Source: Pseudomonas sp.
Lineage (GTDB): Bacteria; Pseudomonadota; Gammaproteobacteria; Pseudomonadales; Pseudomonadaceae
Direction: 5' to 3'
DNA length: 23,956 nt
Assembly (NCBI GenBank): GCA_007117785.1
Contig: SKFV01000116.1
Coordinates: 1 to 23,956 of the forward strand
Shown here: in pieces, positions 13,771-21,215 of the stretch
How the letters are laid out: every line of letters starts with the position of its first letter
Position numbering within the stretch: the stretch's first letter is position 1
Program-made: the position numbers and the translations under genes
The notes under the pieces: model-generated
What the model was told of the DNA's origin: nothing
Database searches by the model: none
What the model saw: only the letters and a program-made list of their open reading frames with translations

Positions 13771-15903
13771 ATGCAGTTATCCGGACAAGCCAGCATTCTC
13801 CGCTTTATCGGTATCGCACTGCTTACCCTGCTTGCTGGCTGGTTATCCCGCTTTACGTCCATCGCCGGGGATATATCACTGATCTGGCCGGTCACCGGTA
13901 TTTCCGTGGCGGTGGCCTTGCTCTGGGGGCGCCTGGCGACCCTGGCGGTGGGGCTGGGGATGGTTGCCTGGGCCTGGTTACAGGGCCTGGCGCTGGAAAC
14001 CTGGCCACTGATGTTTGCCGAGGCCTGTGTGCCGGGCCTGCTGGCCTGGTACTGGCCGAGCCGTTGGACCCTGACCAGTAACCGCGCCCTGAGCAACCTG
14101 ACCAATCTCTATCTGCGCGGCCTGCTCCCCGGCGCCACCAGTGCCGCACTGTTCGGCAGCCTGGCCATTGTTGCCAGCGGGGACTTTGCCGACTTCCACT
14201 GGTTGGACATCGCCGCCTTTTACTGGATTGCCAGCGCCATCGGGGTGCTGCTGTTTACGCCGTTATTGATGGCAGTGCGTCAGCAGGGGCTGCGCATTCA
14301 GCAGAGTGACCGACGTTTTATCGTGATCTGGCTGGCCTGTCTGGTACCCGTTCTGTTGATCGCTCAACAAGCCACACCGGAGTACCGCTGGATTGCCAAT
14401 TACCTGCTGGTCCCCATGTTGGTCTGGGCCGGGCTGCGCGCCGCACCCCTGCTGGTCAACCTGCTGCTGCTTGGCGTCAGCCTGCTGGTAATCAGCATGG
14501 TGCGCGGCGAAGTGAATTCGGATGTGGCTGACAATGCCGCCATGGCCCAGGTCATTGTGCAGCTGGTGGTTATGACCCTGACCATTCAGGTGCTGTCTGC
14601 CGTATCGCGGGAACGCCAGAGCATGTTGCGAATCTTCCAGCGGCAGGCCCAGTTTGATCAGCTCAGCGGGCTGTATAACGAACTGGGGCTGGGCACCTGG
14701 CTGGATCAGCAGGCATCCGACCGTGGCACCCTGGTTATCCTGCGTCTGGAGCAGATCGACAACCTGGTCGACCTGCTTGGCCTGGAAGCCTGTGAGCGCA
14801 TCGAAAACAATGTCGCCAACGAGTTTGCCAACCTCTTGCCGGGCCAGTTCGCGCGCCTTGGCCGCGGGCTCTACGCTGCAGCCCTGGATGAGCGCATGCC
14901 GCAGGTTGAGCGCATTCTGTTCAGTTTTTACCAGCAGCTGGATGGTCGCCCGGTCGGCAAGGAACATGCGAATTTGCTGCTGCGCCCCTGCATGGTGCTG
15001 ATGCCGCGTGGCAGTTCCGGTAGCGCTGAGCTGCGGCTGGCCGTGGAAGGGCTGGCCATTGCGGCAAACATGACCGGCAGCCGCTTTAGCCGGTTGAACC
15101 ATGCCGAACATGCCAACCGCGAGCGCCTCAGCCAGAAAACCCTGCAGGAGGCGATCAAGGCCGGGCTGCGTGACCGTGAATTCATCCTGTATGCGCAACC
15201 CATTGTGCCGCTGCAGGGCGAGCCGGGTGGCCAGCATTGTGAACTCTTGCTGCGCTGGAAGACGGCCACTGGCGAGGTATTGGCCCCCGGTGCCTTTCTG
15301 CCCGCCGCCGAACAGGCCGGGCTGATGGGCTCGATTGACCGCTATGTGATCGACACCCTGTTGCGTTTGCTACAGCAGGAATCGGCATTGACGCGGCAGT
15401 TCGGCAAGTTCGCCATCAACCTGTCCGGCTCCTCCCTTGCCGACCCCGAACTGCCCGACTGGATAGTGCAGCGCGTTCGCGGCTCGGGTATCGACCCGAC
15501 ATTGCTCTGCTTTGAAATTACCGAGTCACAGACCATTACCAACCGCGAGCAGGCCGTAAGACTGGTAGATGCCTTGCGCGAGCTGGGCGCCAGCGTATCC
15601 CTGGATGATTTCGGTACCGGCCTGGCGACCTTTGACTACCTCAAGCAGTTCCGTTTCGATTATCTGAAAATCGATGGCAGCTTTGTGCGCGAGCTGGATT
15701 CCTCAACAACCGATCAGGCCATCGTCAGTGCCATGGTCAGCGTGGCCAACACCCTGGCGCTGAAAACCATCGCCGAGTTTGTCGAAAACCAGCCGACGCT
15801 GGAATTGCTCGCCGGCTTGCAGGTGGATTTTGCCCAGGGCTATCACCTGGGCCGGCCCGCACCCCTGCATGACTGGCTCAAGGTCAGGGATACCAGTCAC
15901 TGA
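13771..15903 (+). CDS. Membrane MASE1 / degenerate GGDEF / EAL cyclic-di-GMP phosphodiesterase
   Basis: A 710-aa inner-membrane signalling protein. Residues about 10-280 hold eight or so hydrophobic segments in a MASE1-like sensor arrangement (SLIWPVTGISVAVALLWG at 36-53). A GGDEF-like domain (about 290-440) is degenerate: RLGRGLYAA at 362-370 replaces the active-site motif, so it should not make c-di-GMP. The EAL domain (about 455-705) keeps the catalytic set: Q476, E491 (ELLLRW, where EAL has become ELL), N550, E582, D612-D613, K633, E669 and Q689. Phosphodiesterase activity, lowering c-di-GMP, is therefore likely. The ligand is unknown. The start has AGGAC upstream. It converges on laoR with only seven bases between stops. 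Confidence 0.93.
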   Translation: MQLSGQASILRFIGIALLTLLAGWLSRFTSIAGDISLIWPVTGISVAVALLWGRLATLAVGLGMVAWAWLQGLALETWPLMFAEACVPGLLAWYWPSRWTLTSNRALSNLTNLYLRGLLPGATSAALFGSLAIVASGDFADFHWLDIAAFYWIASAIGVLLFTPLLMAVRQQGLRIQQSDRRFIVIWLACLVPVLLIAQQATPEYRWIANYLLVPMLVWAGLRAAPLLVNLLLLGVSLLVISMVRGEVNSDVADNAAMAQVIVQLVVMTLTIQVLSAVSRERQSMLRIFQRQAQFDQLSGLYNELGLGTWLDQQASDRGTLVILRLEQIDNLVDLLGLEACERIENNVANEFANLLPGQFARLGRGLYAAALDERMPQVERILFSFYQQLDGRPVGKEHANLLLRPCMVLMPRGSSGSAELRLAVEGLAIAANMTGSRFSRLNHAEHANRERLSQKTLQEAIKAGLRDREFILYAQPIVPLQGEPGGQHCELLLRWKTATGEVLAPGAFLPAAEQAGLMGSIDRYVIDTLLRLLQQESALTRQFGKFAINLSGSSLADPELPDWIVQRVRGSGIDPTLLCFEITESQTITNREQAVRLVDALRELGASVSLDDFGTGLATFDYLKQFRFDYLKIDGSFVRELDSSTTDQAIVSAMVSVANTLALKTIAEFVENQPTLELLAGLQVDFAQGYHLGRPAPLHDWLKVRDTSH

Positions 15904-15910
15904 GCCAGCG

Positions 15911-16564
15911 TCAGTCGAGCCCCGGCAAGGGCTGGTAGAAGTCTGCCATGGCCTGCTCGACCACGACGGCGGCCTCGGGAGTCAGCAGGCCGCGCTCCAG
16001 CGCCAGCACCTGGTGCACCCCGCGGCGCAACAGACGCTGGTCCAGCGGCTGGCCCGGTTCACTGCTGACCACCGAACAGACAAAGGACACCCAGTTGGTC
16101 AACAGCAGCCAGCTGTTGATCGCCATGGCCTGCGGGTCAGTCCGTTCGGCACACAGAATGCCACCATCCACCAACCCCTGATAGATGGCCCTTCCCTGGG
16201 CAATACAGCGCTGGGCGAAAGGCCGGAAGCGTGCTGACAACGCCGGATCACTGAGCAACAGGTGTTCCAGCTCCCGGTACAGGAAGCGGTAATCCCAGAT
16301 GCCTTCGAACAGGGTTTCCAGGTAATGCACCTTGTCTTCGGCAACCAGGCTGCGCTCGGCGGGCAGTGCCAGGCTGTCGGCAATCTGGGTCTCATAGCGG
16401 CTGAACAGCTCGGCGACGATCTGTTCCTTGTTGCGGAAGTGGTAATACAGATTGCCCGGCGAAATGCCCAGATGGGCCGCGATATGGTTGGTCGTGACCT
16501 GACGTTCGCCCTGTTCATTGAACAGCGAAAGGCTGGCTTGCAGGATGCGCTCACGGGTTTTCAT
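15911..16564 (-). CDS. laoR: TetR-family repressor of the long-chain alcohol oxidation operon (LaoR)
   Basis: A 217-aa one-component regulator. The N-terminal DNA-binding domain (about 1-50) includes TTNHIAAHLGISPGNLYYHF, the TetR helix-turn-helix. The remainder is a helical ligand-binding and dimer domain. I chose ATG 16564 (MKTRERILQ) with GCGGA about eight bases upstream; a GTG at 16579 would add five residues. It is divergent from laoC-laoB-laoA. From memory, the matching P. aeruginosa genes PA0364-PA0367 were described as laoABCR, where LaoR responds to long-chain alcohol metabolism; the ligand here is inferred. A near-perfect palindrome in the shared intergenic region is the probable operator. 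The short leader places that operator close to its own start, so autoregulation is plausible. Confidence 0.88.
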   Translation of the reverse strand: MKTRERILQASLSLFNEQGERQVTTNHIAAHLGISPGNLYYHFRNKEQIVAELFSRYETQIADSLALPAERSLVAEDKVHYLETLFEGIWDYRFLYRELEHLLLSDPALSARFRPFAQRCIAQGRAIYQGLVDGGILCAERTDPQAMAINSWLLLTNWVSFVCSVVSSEPGQPLDQRLLRRGVHQVLALERGLLTPEAAVVVEQAMADFYQPLPGLD

Positions 16565-16582
16565 CAGATTTTTCCGCACCGG

Positions 16583-16612
16583 TTTGACAGACTAGAGCAA
16601 TTACTCTAAATT
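16583..16612 (+). promoter_or_regulatory. Sigma-70 promoter of laoC-laoB-laoA
   Basis: A perfect -35 TTGACA (16583-16588) is followed after 18 bases by TAAATT (16607-16612, four of six) or, with 16 bases, TCTAAA. The LaoR-type palindrome at 16593-16608 fills the spacer. Transcription would begin near 16619, giving a leader of about 79 bases before the laoC ATG. Confidence 0.6.
16593..16608. promoter_or_regulatory. Probable LaoR operator palindrome
   Basis: TAGAGCAATTACTCTA is a 16-bp inverted repeat with a single mismatched pair (TAGAG-N6-CTCTA, with AATT at the centre). It lies 29 bases upstream of the laoR start, inside the spacer of the divergent laoC promoter. This position is typical of TetR-type operators that block RNA polymerase binding. 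Binding by LaoR is inferred from position and symmetry. Confidence 0.68.
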
Positions 16613-16697
16613 AATTTTCAGCATAACAATACAGCACCTGTGCAAACGCTGAAACCCGGCGCTGCTCAAGGTTGCTGCCCCGCAACCCGGAGACTTT

Positions 16698-18137
16698 ATG
16701 AACGCCGCGCAGCCAACGCCTGAGAGCACAGAAGCGATTGAGGCCATGCACAGGGTTTTTCAGCAGCAGCAAGGCGCCTTTCGCGCCGCCCCCATGCCCT
16801 CGGCTGAACAACGCATCACTGCCCTGAAGCAATTGAAACAGGCGCTGATCGATTATCAACAGCCGCTGATCACTGCGATCAGTAGCGACTTTGGCCGCCG
16901 CAGCGCCGATGAGACGCTGCTGGCTGAATTGCTGCCCTCGGTCGAAGCCATCAAATACAGCACCAAGCGTATCCGTGGCTGGATGAAGCCTTCCCGTCGC
17001 CAGGTGGGTATGGCTTTTCAGCCGGGCAAGGCGCGGGTGGTCTATCAGCCGCTGGGCGTGGTCGGCATTATCGTGCCCTGGAATTATCCGCTCTATCTGG
17101 CCATCGGACCCCTGGTCGGTGCACTCGCCGCCGGTAACCGGGCGATGATCAAGATGAGCGAATCCACGCCGGAAACGGCCACTGTTTTGCGGCAAATGCT
17201 GGCCAGCTGTTTCGGTGAGGATGAGGTTGCGGTGATCACCGGTGAAGTTGAAGTGGGCCAGGCCTTCTCCAAACTGCCCTTTGATCATCTGTTGTTTACC
17301 GGCGGCACCGAGATCGGCCGCCATGTGATGCGCGCTGCGGCGGAGAACCTGACGCCGGTGACGCTGGAGCTGGGCGGCAAGTCGCCGGCGCTGATTGCGC
17401 CGGATATGCCGATTGCCGATGCCGCCGAGCGCATTGCCTTTGGCAAGGGCTTCAACGCCGGGCAAACCTGCGTGGCACCGGATTATGTACTCTGCCCGGA
17501 AAACAAACTGGAAGAACTGACTGAGGCGCTGAGCAAGCGTCTGAGCAAGATGTATCCGACGCTGCGCGATAATCCGGATTACACCTGGATCGTCAATCAA
17601 CGCCAATACCAGCGCCTGAGCAATTGGCTGCAACAGGCCGAAAGACAGGGTGCACGGCTGATTCCGATCAATCCGGCGAATGAAGACTTCAGCGATACGC
17701 GCATCATTCCGCCAACGCTGTTGCTGGACAGCGATAACAAGATGACACTTATGCAGGAAGAGATCTTTGGCCCGATTCTGCCTATCGTGCCCTACTCCGA
17801 TCTGCAGCAGGCGCTGGATTACATTGCCGACCGTCCGCGCCCGCTGGCGCTGTATTACTTCGGTTATGATCGCCACGAGCAGCAGCGCATCAGCGAGCTG
17901 ACCCATGCTGGCGGTATGTGTATCAACGACACCATTTTGCACGTTGCCCAGGATGACATGCCCTTTGGCGGCGTTGGCCCCTCTGGCATGGGCCATTACC
18001 ACGGCCATGAGGGCTTTCTGACCTTCAGCAAGTCCAAGGGCGTTTACATCAAGCAACGCTTCAATGGTGCGCGGCCCATTTATCCGCCCTATGGTGGAAA
18101 GCTGCTGCAGTGGGTGTACAAGCTGTTTATTCGATAG
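16698..18137 (+). CDS. laoC: Aldehyde dehydrogenase LaoC (coniferyl-aldehyde-dehydrogenase-like)
   Basis: A 479-aa NAD(P)-dependent aldehyde dehydrogenase of the class-3/coniferyl type. The catalytic cysteine is C258 in GFNAGQTCVAP and the general base E224 in TLELGGKSP. Nucleotide-binding segments are PWNYPLYL (127-134) and FTGGTEIG (200-207). The family's long C-terminal tail, often membrane-associated, is present (GKLLQWVYKLFIR). In the Lao pathway it oxidises the long-chain aldehyde produced by LaoA to the fatty acid. The start has GGAG five bases upstream. It is the first gene of the operon, under the LaoR palindrome. laoB follows after 73 bases that contain two small perfect hairpins (18144-18159 and 18183-18195). 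Generic annotation would call it coniferyl aldehyde dehydrogenase; context favours long-chain aldehydes. Confidence 0.92.
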   Translation: MNAAQPTPESTEAIEAMHRVFQQQQGAFRAAPMPSAEQRITALKQLKQALIDYQQPLITAISSDFGRRSADETLLAELLPSVEAIKYSTKRIRGWMKPSRRQVGMAFQPGKARVVYQPLGVVGIIVPWNYPLYLAIGPLVGALAAGNRAMIKMSESTPETATVLRQMLASCFGEDEVAVITGEVEVGQAFSKLPFDHLLFTGGTEIGRHVMRAAAENLTPVTLELGGKSPALIAPDMPIADAAERIAFGKGFNAGQTCVAPDYVLCPENKLEELTEALSKRLSKMYPTLRDNPDYTWIVNQRQYQRLSNWLQQAERQGARLIPINPANEDFSDTRIIPPTLLLDSDNKMTLMQEEIFGPILPIVPYSDLQQALDYIADRPRPLALYYFGYDRHEQQRISELTHAGGMCINDTILHVAQDDMPFGGVGPSGMGHYHGHEGFLTFSKSKGVYIKQRFNGARPIYPPYGGKLLQWVYKLFIR

Positions 18138-18210
18138 GAATCACTGCAGTCACCTGCAGGCGTGTAATAACAACAAAAAACAGTGGCCCAGCCACCATTG
18201 CGAGGTAATG

Positions 18211-18741
18211 ATGTCCTCCATCACCCAGGCCCGGCTTAGCCGCCGGGAATTGCTCAAGTTGGGCGCCGGCGCCAGTCTGGCGCTGACCACTGCCGGCATG
18301 ACCGCGACCCTGACCGGTTGCAGCAGCAGTGAGCCGGCAAGCGACTTTCAAGTACTGCGCAGCAGTGATCTGCCTATTCTTGGCGCCATACTGCCCGCGC
18401 TGATTGGCCCCCATCCGGCCATGCCCGCACAATTACCTGCCGCTTTGCGCCAGCTGGACTGGAGTCTGGCGCATATGTCTACGCAGATTCATCAGGATAT
18501 TCACGAGATGCTCGACCTGCTCAGCATGGGGATTACCCGTGGGCCGATGACGGGTATCTGGGGCAGTTTCGAGCATGCTTCAGCGGATCAGATACTAGCG
18601 TTTCTGGCGCGCTGGCGCGACAGCCGGCTGGCCCTGCTACGTCAAGGCCATGGCGCGCTCACGCAACTCTTGCTGATGGCCTGGTACGCCCTGCCAGCAA
18701 CCTGGGACAGCATCGAATACCCCGGCCCGCCGGCCATCTGA
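18211..18741 (+). CDS. laoB: LaoB: Tat-exported small accessory protein, possible lipoprotein
   Basis: A 176-aa protein with a twin-arginine signal: SRRELLKLG at 10-18, then a hydrophobic stretch ending in LTGC, a lipobox with C37. It may therefore be folded in the cytoplasm, exported by Tat and lipidated. The mature part resembles the small subunit (gluconate 2-dehydrogenase subunit 3 type) that accompanies GMC flavoenzymes; this is an impression, not a demonstrated match. ATG 18211 fits best, with GAGG five bases upstream; ATG 18208 directly before it is too close to that site. The frame remains open back to 18064, but that part overlaps laoC. laoA starts 13 bases downstream. LaoB of P. aeruginosa is, from memory, required for LaoA function. 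Confidence 0.85.
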   Translation: MSSITQARLSRRELLKLGAGASLALTTAGMTATLTGCSSSEPASDFQVLRSSDLPILGAILPALIGPHPAMPAQLPAALRQLDWSLAHMSTQIHQDIHEMLDLLSMGITRGPMTGIWGSFEHASADQILAFLARWRDSRLALLRQGHGALTQLLLMAWYALPATWDSIEYPGPPAI

Positions 18742-18754
18742 TCAGGATACTCCC

Positions 18755-20347
18755 ATGTCGATACCCGATATCTATACCCAGGGCATTGCCCGCGGCTGGC
18801 AGGTCACTGACGCAACCAGCCTGGAAAACGACAGCCGCTTTGACGCCGATGTACTGATCATCGGCACCGGTGCCGGCGGCGCGACCAGCGCCGAGATTCT
18901 TGCCCAAGCCGGCCTGCGCGTGCTGATGGTGGAAGAAGGCGGGCTGTTTACCTCCAGCAGCTTCAAGGGCGATGAGGCCAAGGCCTACGCCGAACTGTAT
19001 CAGGAAGGTGCTGCACGCTCGACCAGCGACAATGGCATTGTCATTCTGCAGGGGCGCAGTGTTGGCGGTACCACCACGGTTAACTGGACCACCAGTTTCC
19101 GCACCCCGGACGCCACGCTTGAGCACTGGGCCGATGCGCATCAAGTCAAAGGGCTGGATAGCGCCAGTATGGCACCCTGGTTCCAGCGCGCCGAAGAGCG
19201 CCTGAACATTACTCCCTGGGCCATGCCACCGAATGCCAACAACGATGTCATCCGCTCAGGCTGTGAGCAGCTTGGCTGGCACTGGGCAGTCATCCCACGC
19301 AATGTTCGCGGCTGCGCCAACCTGGGCTACTGCGGTACCGGCTGTCCACTGAATGCCAAGCAATCGATGCTGGTCACCAGTGTGCCGGCAGCGCTGGATG
19401 CCGGGGCCCGGTTGATCCATCGGCTACGTGCCGAGCGGCTGGTATTCAGTGGCGATCAGGTCACCGGGGTTGAAGCCCGCGGTATGAACAGCACCCTGAC
19501 CCGCGCCGATGGCCCCCGGGTAACCCTGAGTGCCAAACACGTGGTGCTAGCTGGTGGCGGCATCAACTCGCCCGCTCTGCTGCTGCGCTCGGATGCTCCC
19601 GACCCCCACGACCGACTGGGTAAGCGCACCTTCCTGCACCCGGTGAATTTCTCGGTGGCGCAGTTCGACAAGCGTATCGATGGCTATTACGGCGCGCCGC
19701 AATCCATCTATTCCGACCAGTTCCAGTGGGATCAAGGCACTACCGGCCCCATGGGCTTCAAGCTGGAAGTACCACCCACCCAGCCAAGCATCACTGCCGC
19801 AACCATTGGCGGGCATGGGCAAAAGAGTCTGGAACGCATGCAGCGCCTGGCTTACAGCAATGTGATGATTGCGCTGATGCGCGATGGTTTCCATGAGCAG
19901 AGCCCGGGCGGCAGTGTGCAACTGCGCAAGGATGGCAGCCCGACGCTGGACTACCCGCTGAATGACTACCTCTGGGAGAGCGCGCGGCGGGCCTGGTTGG
20001 CGATGGGTGAAATCCAGTTTGCTGCGGGGGCCAAGGCGGTGTTGCCGGCGCATGCCCATGGTCGCCTGAGTCGTAACCTTGCTGACTTCAAGGCGCAGGT
20101 CGAGCAACTGAGCTACCGCATCTATGACGTCAATCTGGCCAGTGCCCACGTTATGGGCGGCTGTGCCATGGGTGAAGATTCGCAACAGGCGGTTGTCAAC
20201 AGCCAGGGCCGGCATCACCAGTTGAGCAACCTGTCAGTGCTTGACGGCTCCCTCTTCCCGACCAGTATTGGCGCCAATCCGCAGCTCTCGATCTACGGTC
20301 TGGTCGGCCGTCTGGCGACTGAATTGCGCGATGAACTGACGGCCTGA
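18755..20347 (+). CDS. laoA: GMC-family long-chain alcohol dehydrogenase LaoA
   Basis: A 530-aa FAD-dependent glucose-methanol-choline oxidoreductase. The FAD-binding fold opens with DVLIIGTGAGGATSAE (GTGAGG at 37-42). GGTTTVNWTTSFRTP marks the GMC N-terminal signature, and the C-terminal domain carries the active-site pair H465 (SAHVMGG) and N508 (GANPQLS). A cysteine-rich stretch (GCANLGYCGTGC) precedes the substrate domain, as in GMC dehydrogenases. It would oxidise long-chain alcohols to aldehydes for LaoC. It has no signal peptide of its own although its partner LaoB has a Tat signal, so co-export is possible. AGGA lies eight bases before the ATG. No cytochrome gene follows, so the electron acceptor is unclear. 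Confidence 0.92.
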   Translation: MSIPDIYTQGIARGWQVTDATSLENDSRFDADVLIIGTGAGGATSAEILAQAGLRVLMVEEGGLFTSSSFKGDEAKAYAELYQEGAARSTSDNGIVILQGRSVGGTTTVNWTTSFRTPDATLEHWADAHQVKGLDSASMAPWFQRAEERLNITPWAMPPNANNDVIRSGCEQLGWHWAVIPRNVRGCANLGYCGTGCPLNAKQSMLVTSVPAALDAGARLIHRLRAERLVFSGDQVTGVEARGMNSTLTRADGPRVTLSAKHVVLAGGGINSPALLLRSDAPDPHDRLGKRTFLHPVNFSVAQFDKRIDGYYGAPQSIYSDQFQWDQGTTGPMGFKLEVPPTQPSITAATIGGHGQKSLERMQRLAYSNVMIALMRDGFHEQSPGGSVQLRKDGSPTLDYPLNDYLWESARRAWLAMGEIQFAAGAKAVLPAHAHGRLSRNLADFKAQVEQLSYRIYDVNLASAHVMGGCAMGEDSQQAVVNSQGRHHQLSNLSVLDGSLFPTSIGANPQLSIYGLVGRLATELRDELTA

Positions 20348-20456
20348 ATGATCCGGCCGGACATATGCTCTGGCCGAATCACTCTCACAGGCTTGGCCCT
20401 TGACCCGGCGTTACGCTACCATTTGCACTCCATATCCCAGATCCAGGTACTGCCCG

Positions 20457-20936
20457 ATGAATACTGCTTTGTATCCCGGCACGTTCGACCCCATCACCAA
20501 AGGCCATACCGACCTGGCCGAACGGGCATCGAAGCTGTTTGACCGGGTGGTGGTCGCTGTTGCCGCCAGCAACAAGAAGAACCCAGCTTTCGGGCTTGAG
20601 CAGCGGGTTGAACTGGCGCGCGAAGTACTTGGCCACCTGCCGAACGTGGAAGTGGTGGGGTTTTCCTCGCTGCTCGCACACTTCGTCAAAGAGATGGATG
20701 CCAACATCCTGCTGCGCGGCCTGCGCGCGGTGTCGGATTTCGAGTATGAATTCCAGTTGGCCAACATGAACCGCCAGTTGGCACCCCAGGTGGAAAGCCT
20801 GTTTCTGACGCCGTCAGAGAAGTATTCCTATATTTCCTCCACGCTGGTGCGTGAAATCGCCGCCCTGGGTGGAGATGTCACCCAGTTTGTTCATCCGGCA
20901 GTGCACGAAGCACTGCAAAAGCGTTACCACGGCTGA
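20457..20936 (+). CDS. coaD: Phosphopantetheine adenylyltransferase CoaD
   Basis: A 159-aa cytosolic enzyme that transfers AMP from ATP to 4'-phosphopantetheine, making dephospho-CoA, the penultimate step of coenzyme A synthesis. The nucleotidyltransferase motif is in PGTFDPITKGH (T14 and H17 of the TxGH motif). RGLRAVSDFEYEFQLA and the ISSTLVRE segment complete the family pattern. I chose ATG 20457 because it gives the canonical N-terminus and standard length; an upstream ATG/TTG extension to 20400 has no family match. CAGG lies about nine bases before the ATG. A weak promoter (TTGGCC, 18-base spacer, TACCAT at 20417-20422) could start transcription in the 109 bases after laoA. The ferredoxin gene follows after 27 bases. 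Confidence 0.97.
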   Translation: MNTALYPGTFDPITKGHTDLAERASKLFDRVVVAVAASNKKNPAFGLEQRVELAREVLGHLPNVEVVGFSSLLAHFVKEMDANILLRGLRAVSDFEYEFQLANMNRQLAPQVESLFLTPSEKYSYISSTLVREIAALGGDVTQFVHPAVHEALQKRYHG

Positions 20937-20963
20937 ACCTTCCGCCTTCCGGAGCATGTCCGC

Positions 20964-21215
20964 ATGGCTTTGATCATTACCGATGACTGCATCAATTGTG
21001 ATGTCTGTGAACCTGAGTGCCCCAATAATGCCATTTCACAGGGGGAAGAGATTTACGTGATCGATCCCAACCTGTGCACCGAGTGCGTCGGTCACTTCGA
21101 CGAGCCCCAGTGCCAACAGGTGTGCCCGGTCGACTGCATTCCACTGGATCCGGCCCATGTGGAAAGCAAGGATGAGTTGATGGAAAAGTACAAGATCATT
21201 ACCGGAGAAGCATGA
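20964..21215 (+). CDS. fdx1: 2[4Fe-4S] ferredoxin (YfhL / Allochromatium type)
   Basis: An 83-aa electron carrier. The first motif is C9-x2-C12-x2-C15-x3-C19-P. The second is C38-x2-C41-x8-C50-x3-C54-P, whose eight-residue spacing is the mark of the Allochromatium-type ferredoxins with low and unequal potentials. An extra cysteine, C58, and a C-terminal helix (DELMEKYKIITG) follow, as in that subfamily. Its physiological partner is not established. GGAG precedes the ATG by about nine bases. The stop overlaps the ggt start (ATGA), so the two are translationally coupled. coaD-fdx-ggt is the usual Pseudomonas order. Confidence 0.95.
   Translation: MALIITDDCINCDVCEPECPNNAISQGEEIYVIDPNLCTECVGHFDEPQCQQVCPVDCIPLDPAHVESKDELMEKYKIITGEA

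Noticed and set aside
16611..18056. A 481-codon minus-strand open frame
   Set aside because: It is antisense to laoC, which has complete catalytic motifs; the frame has no recognisable motifs.
18064..18210. N-terminal extension of LaoB
   Set aside because: It overlaps laoC, and the Tat signal with its ribosome-binding site starts at 18211.
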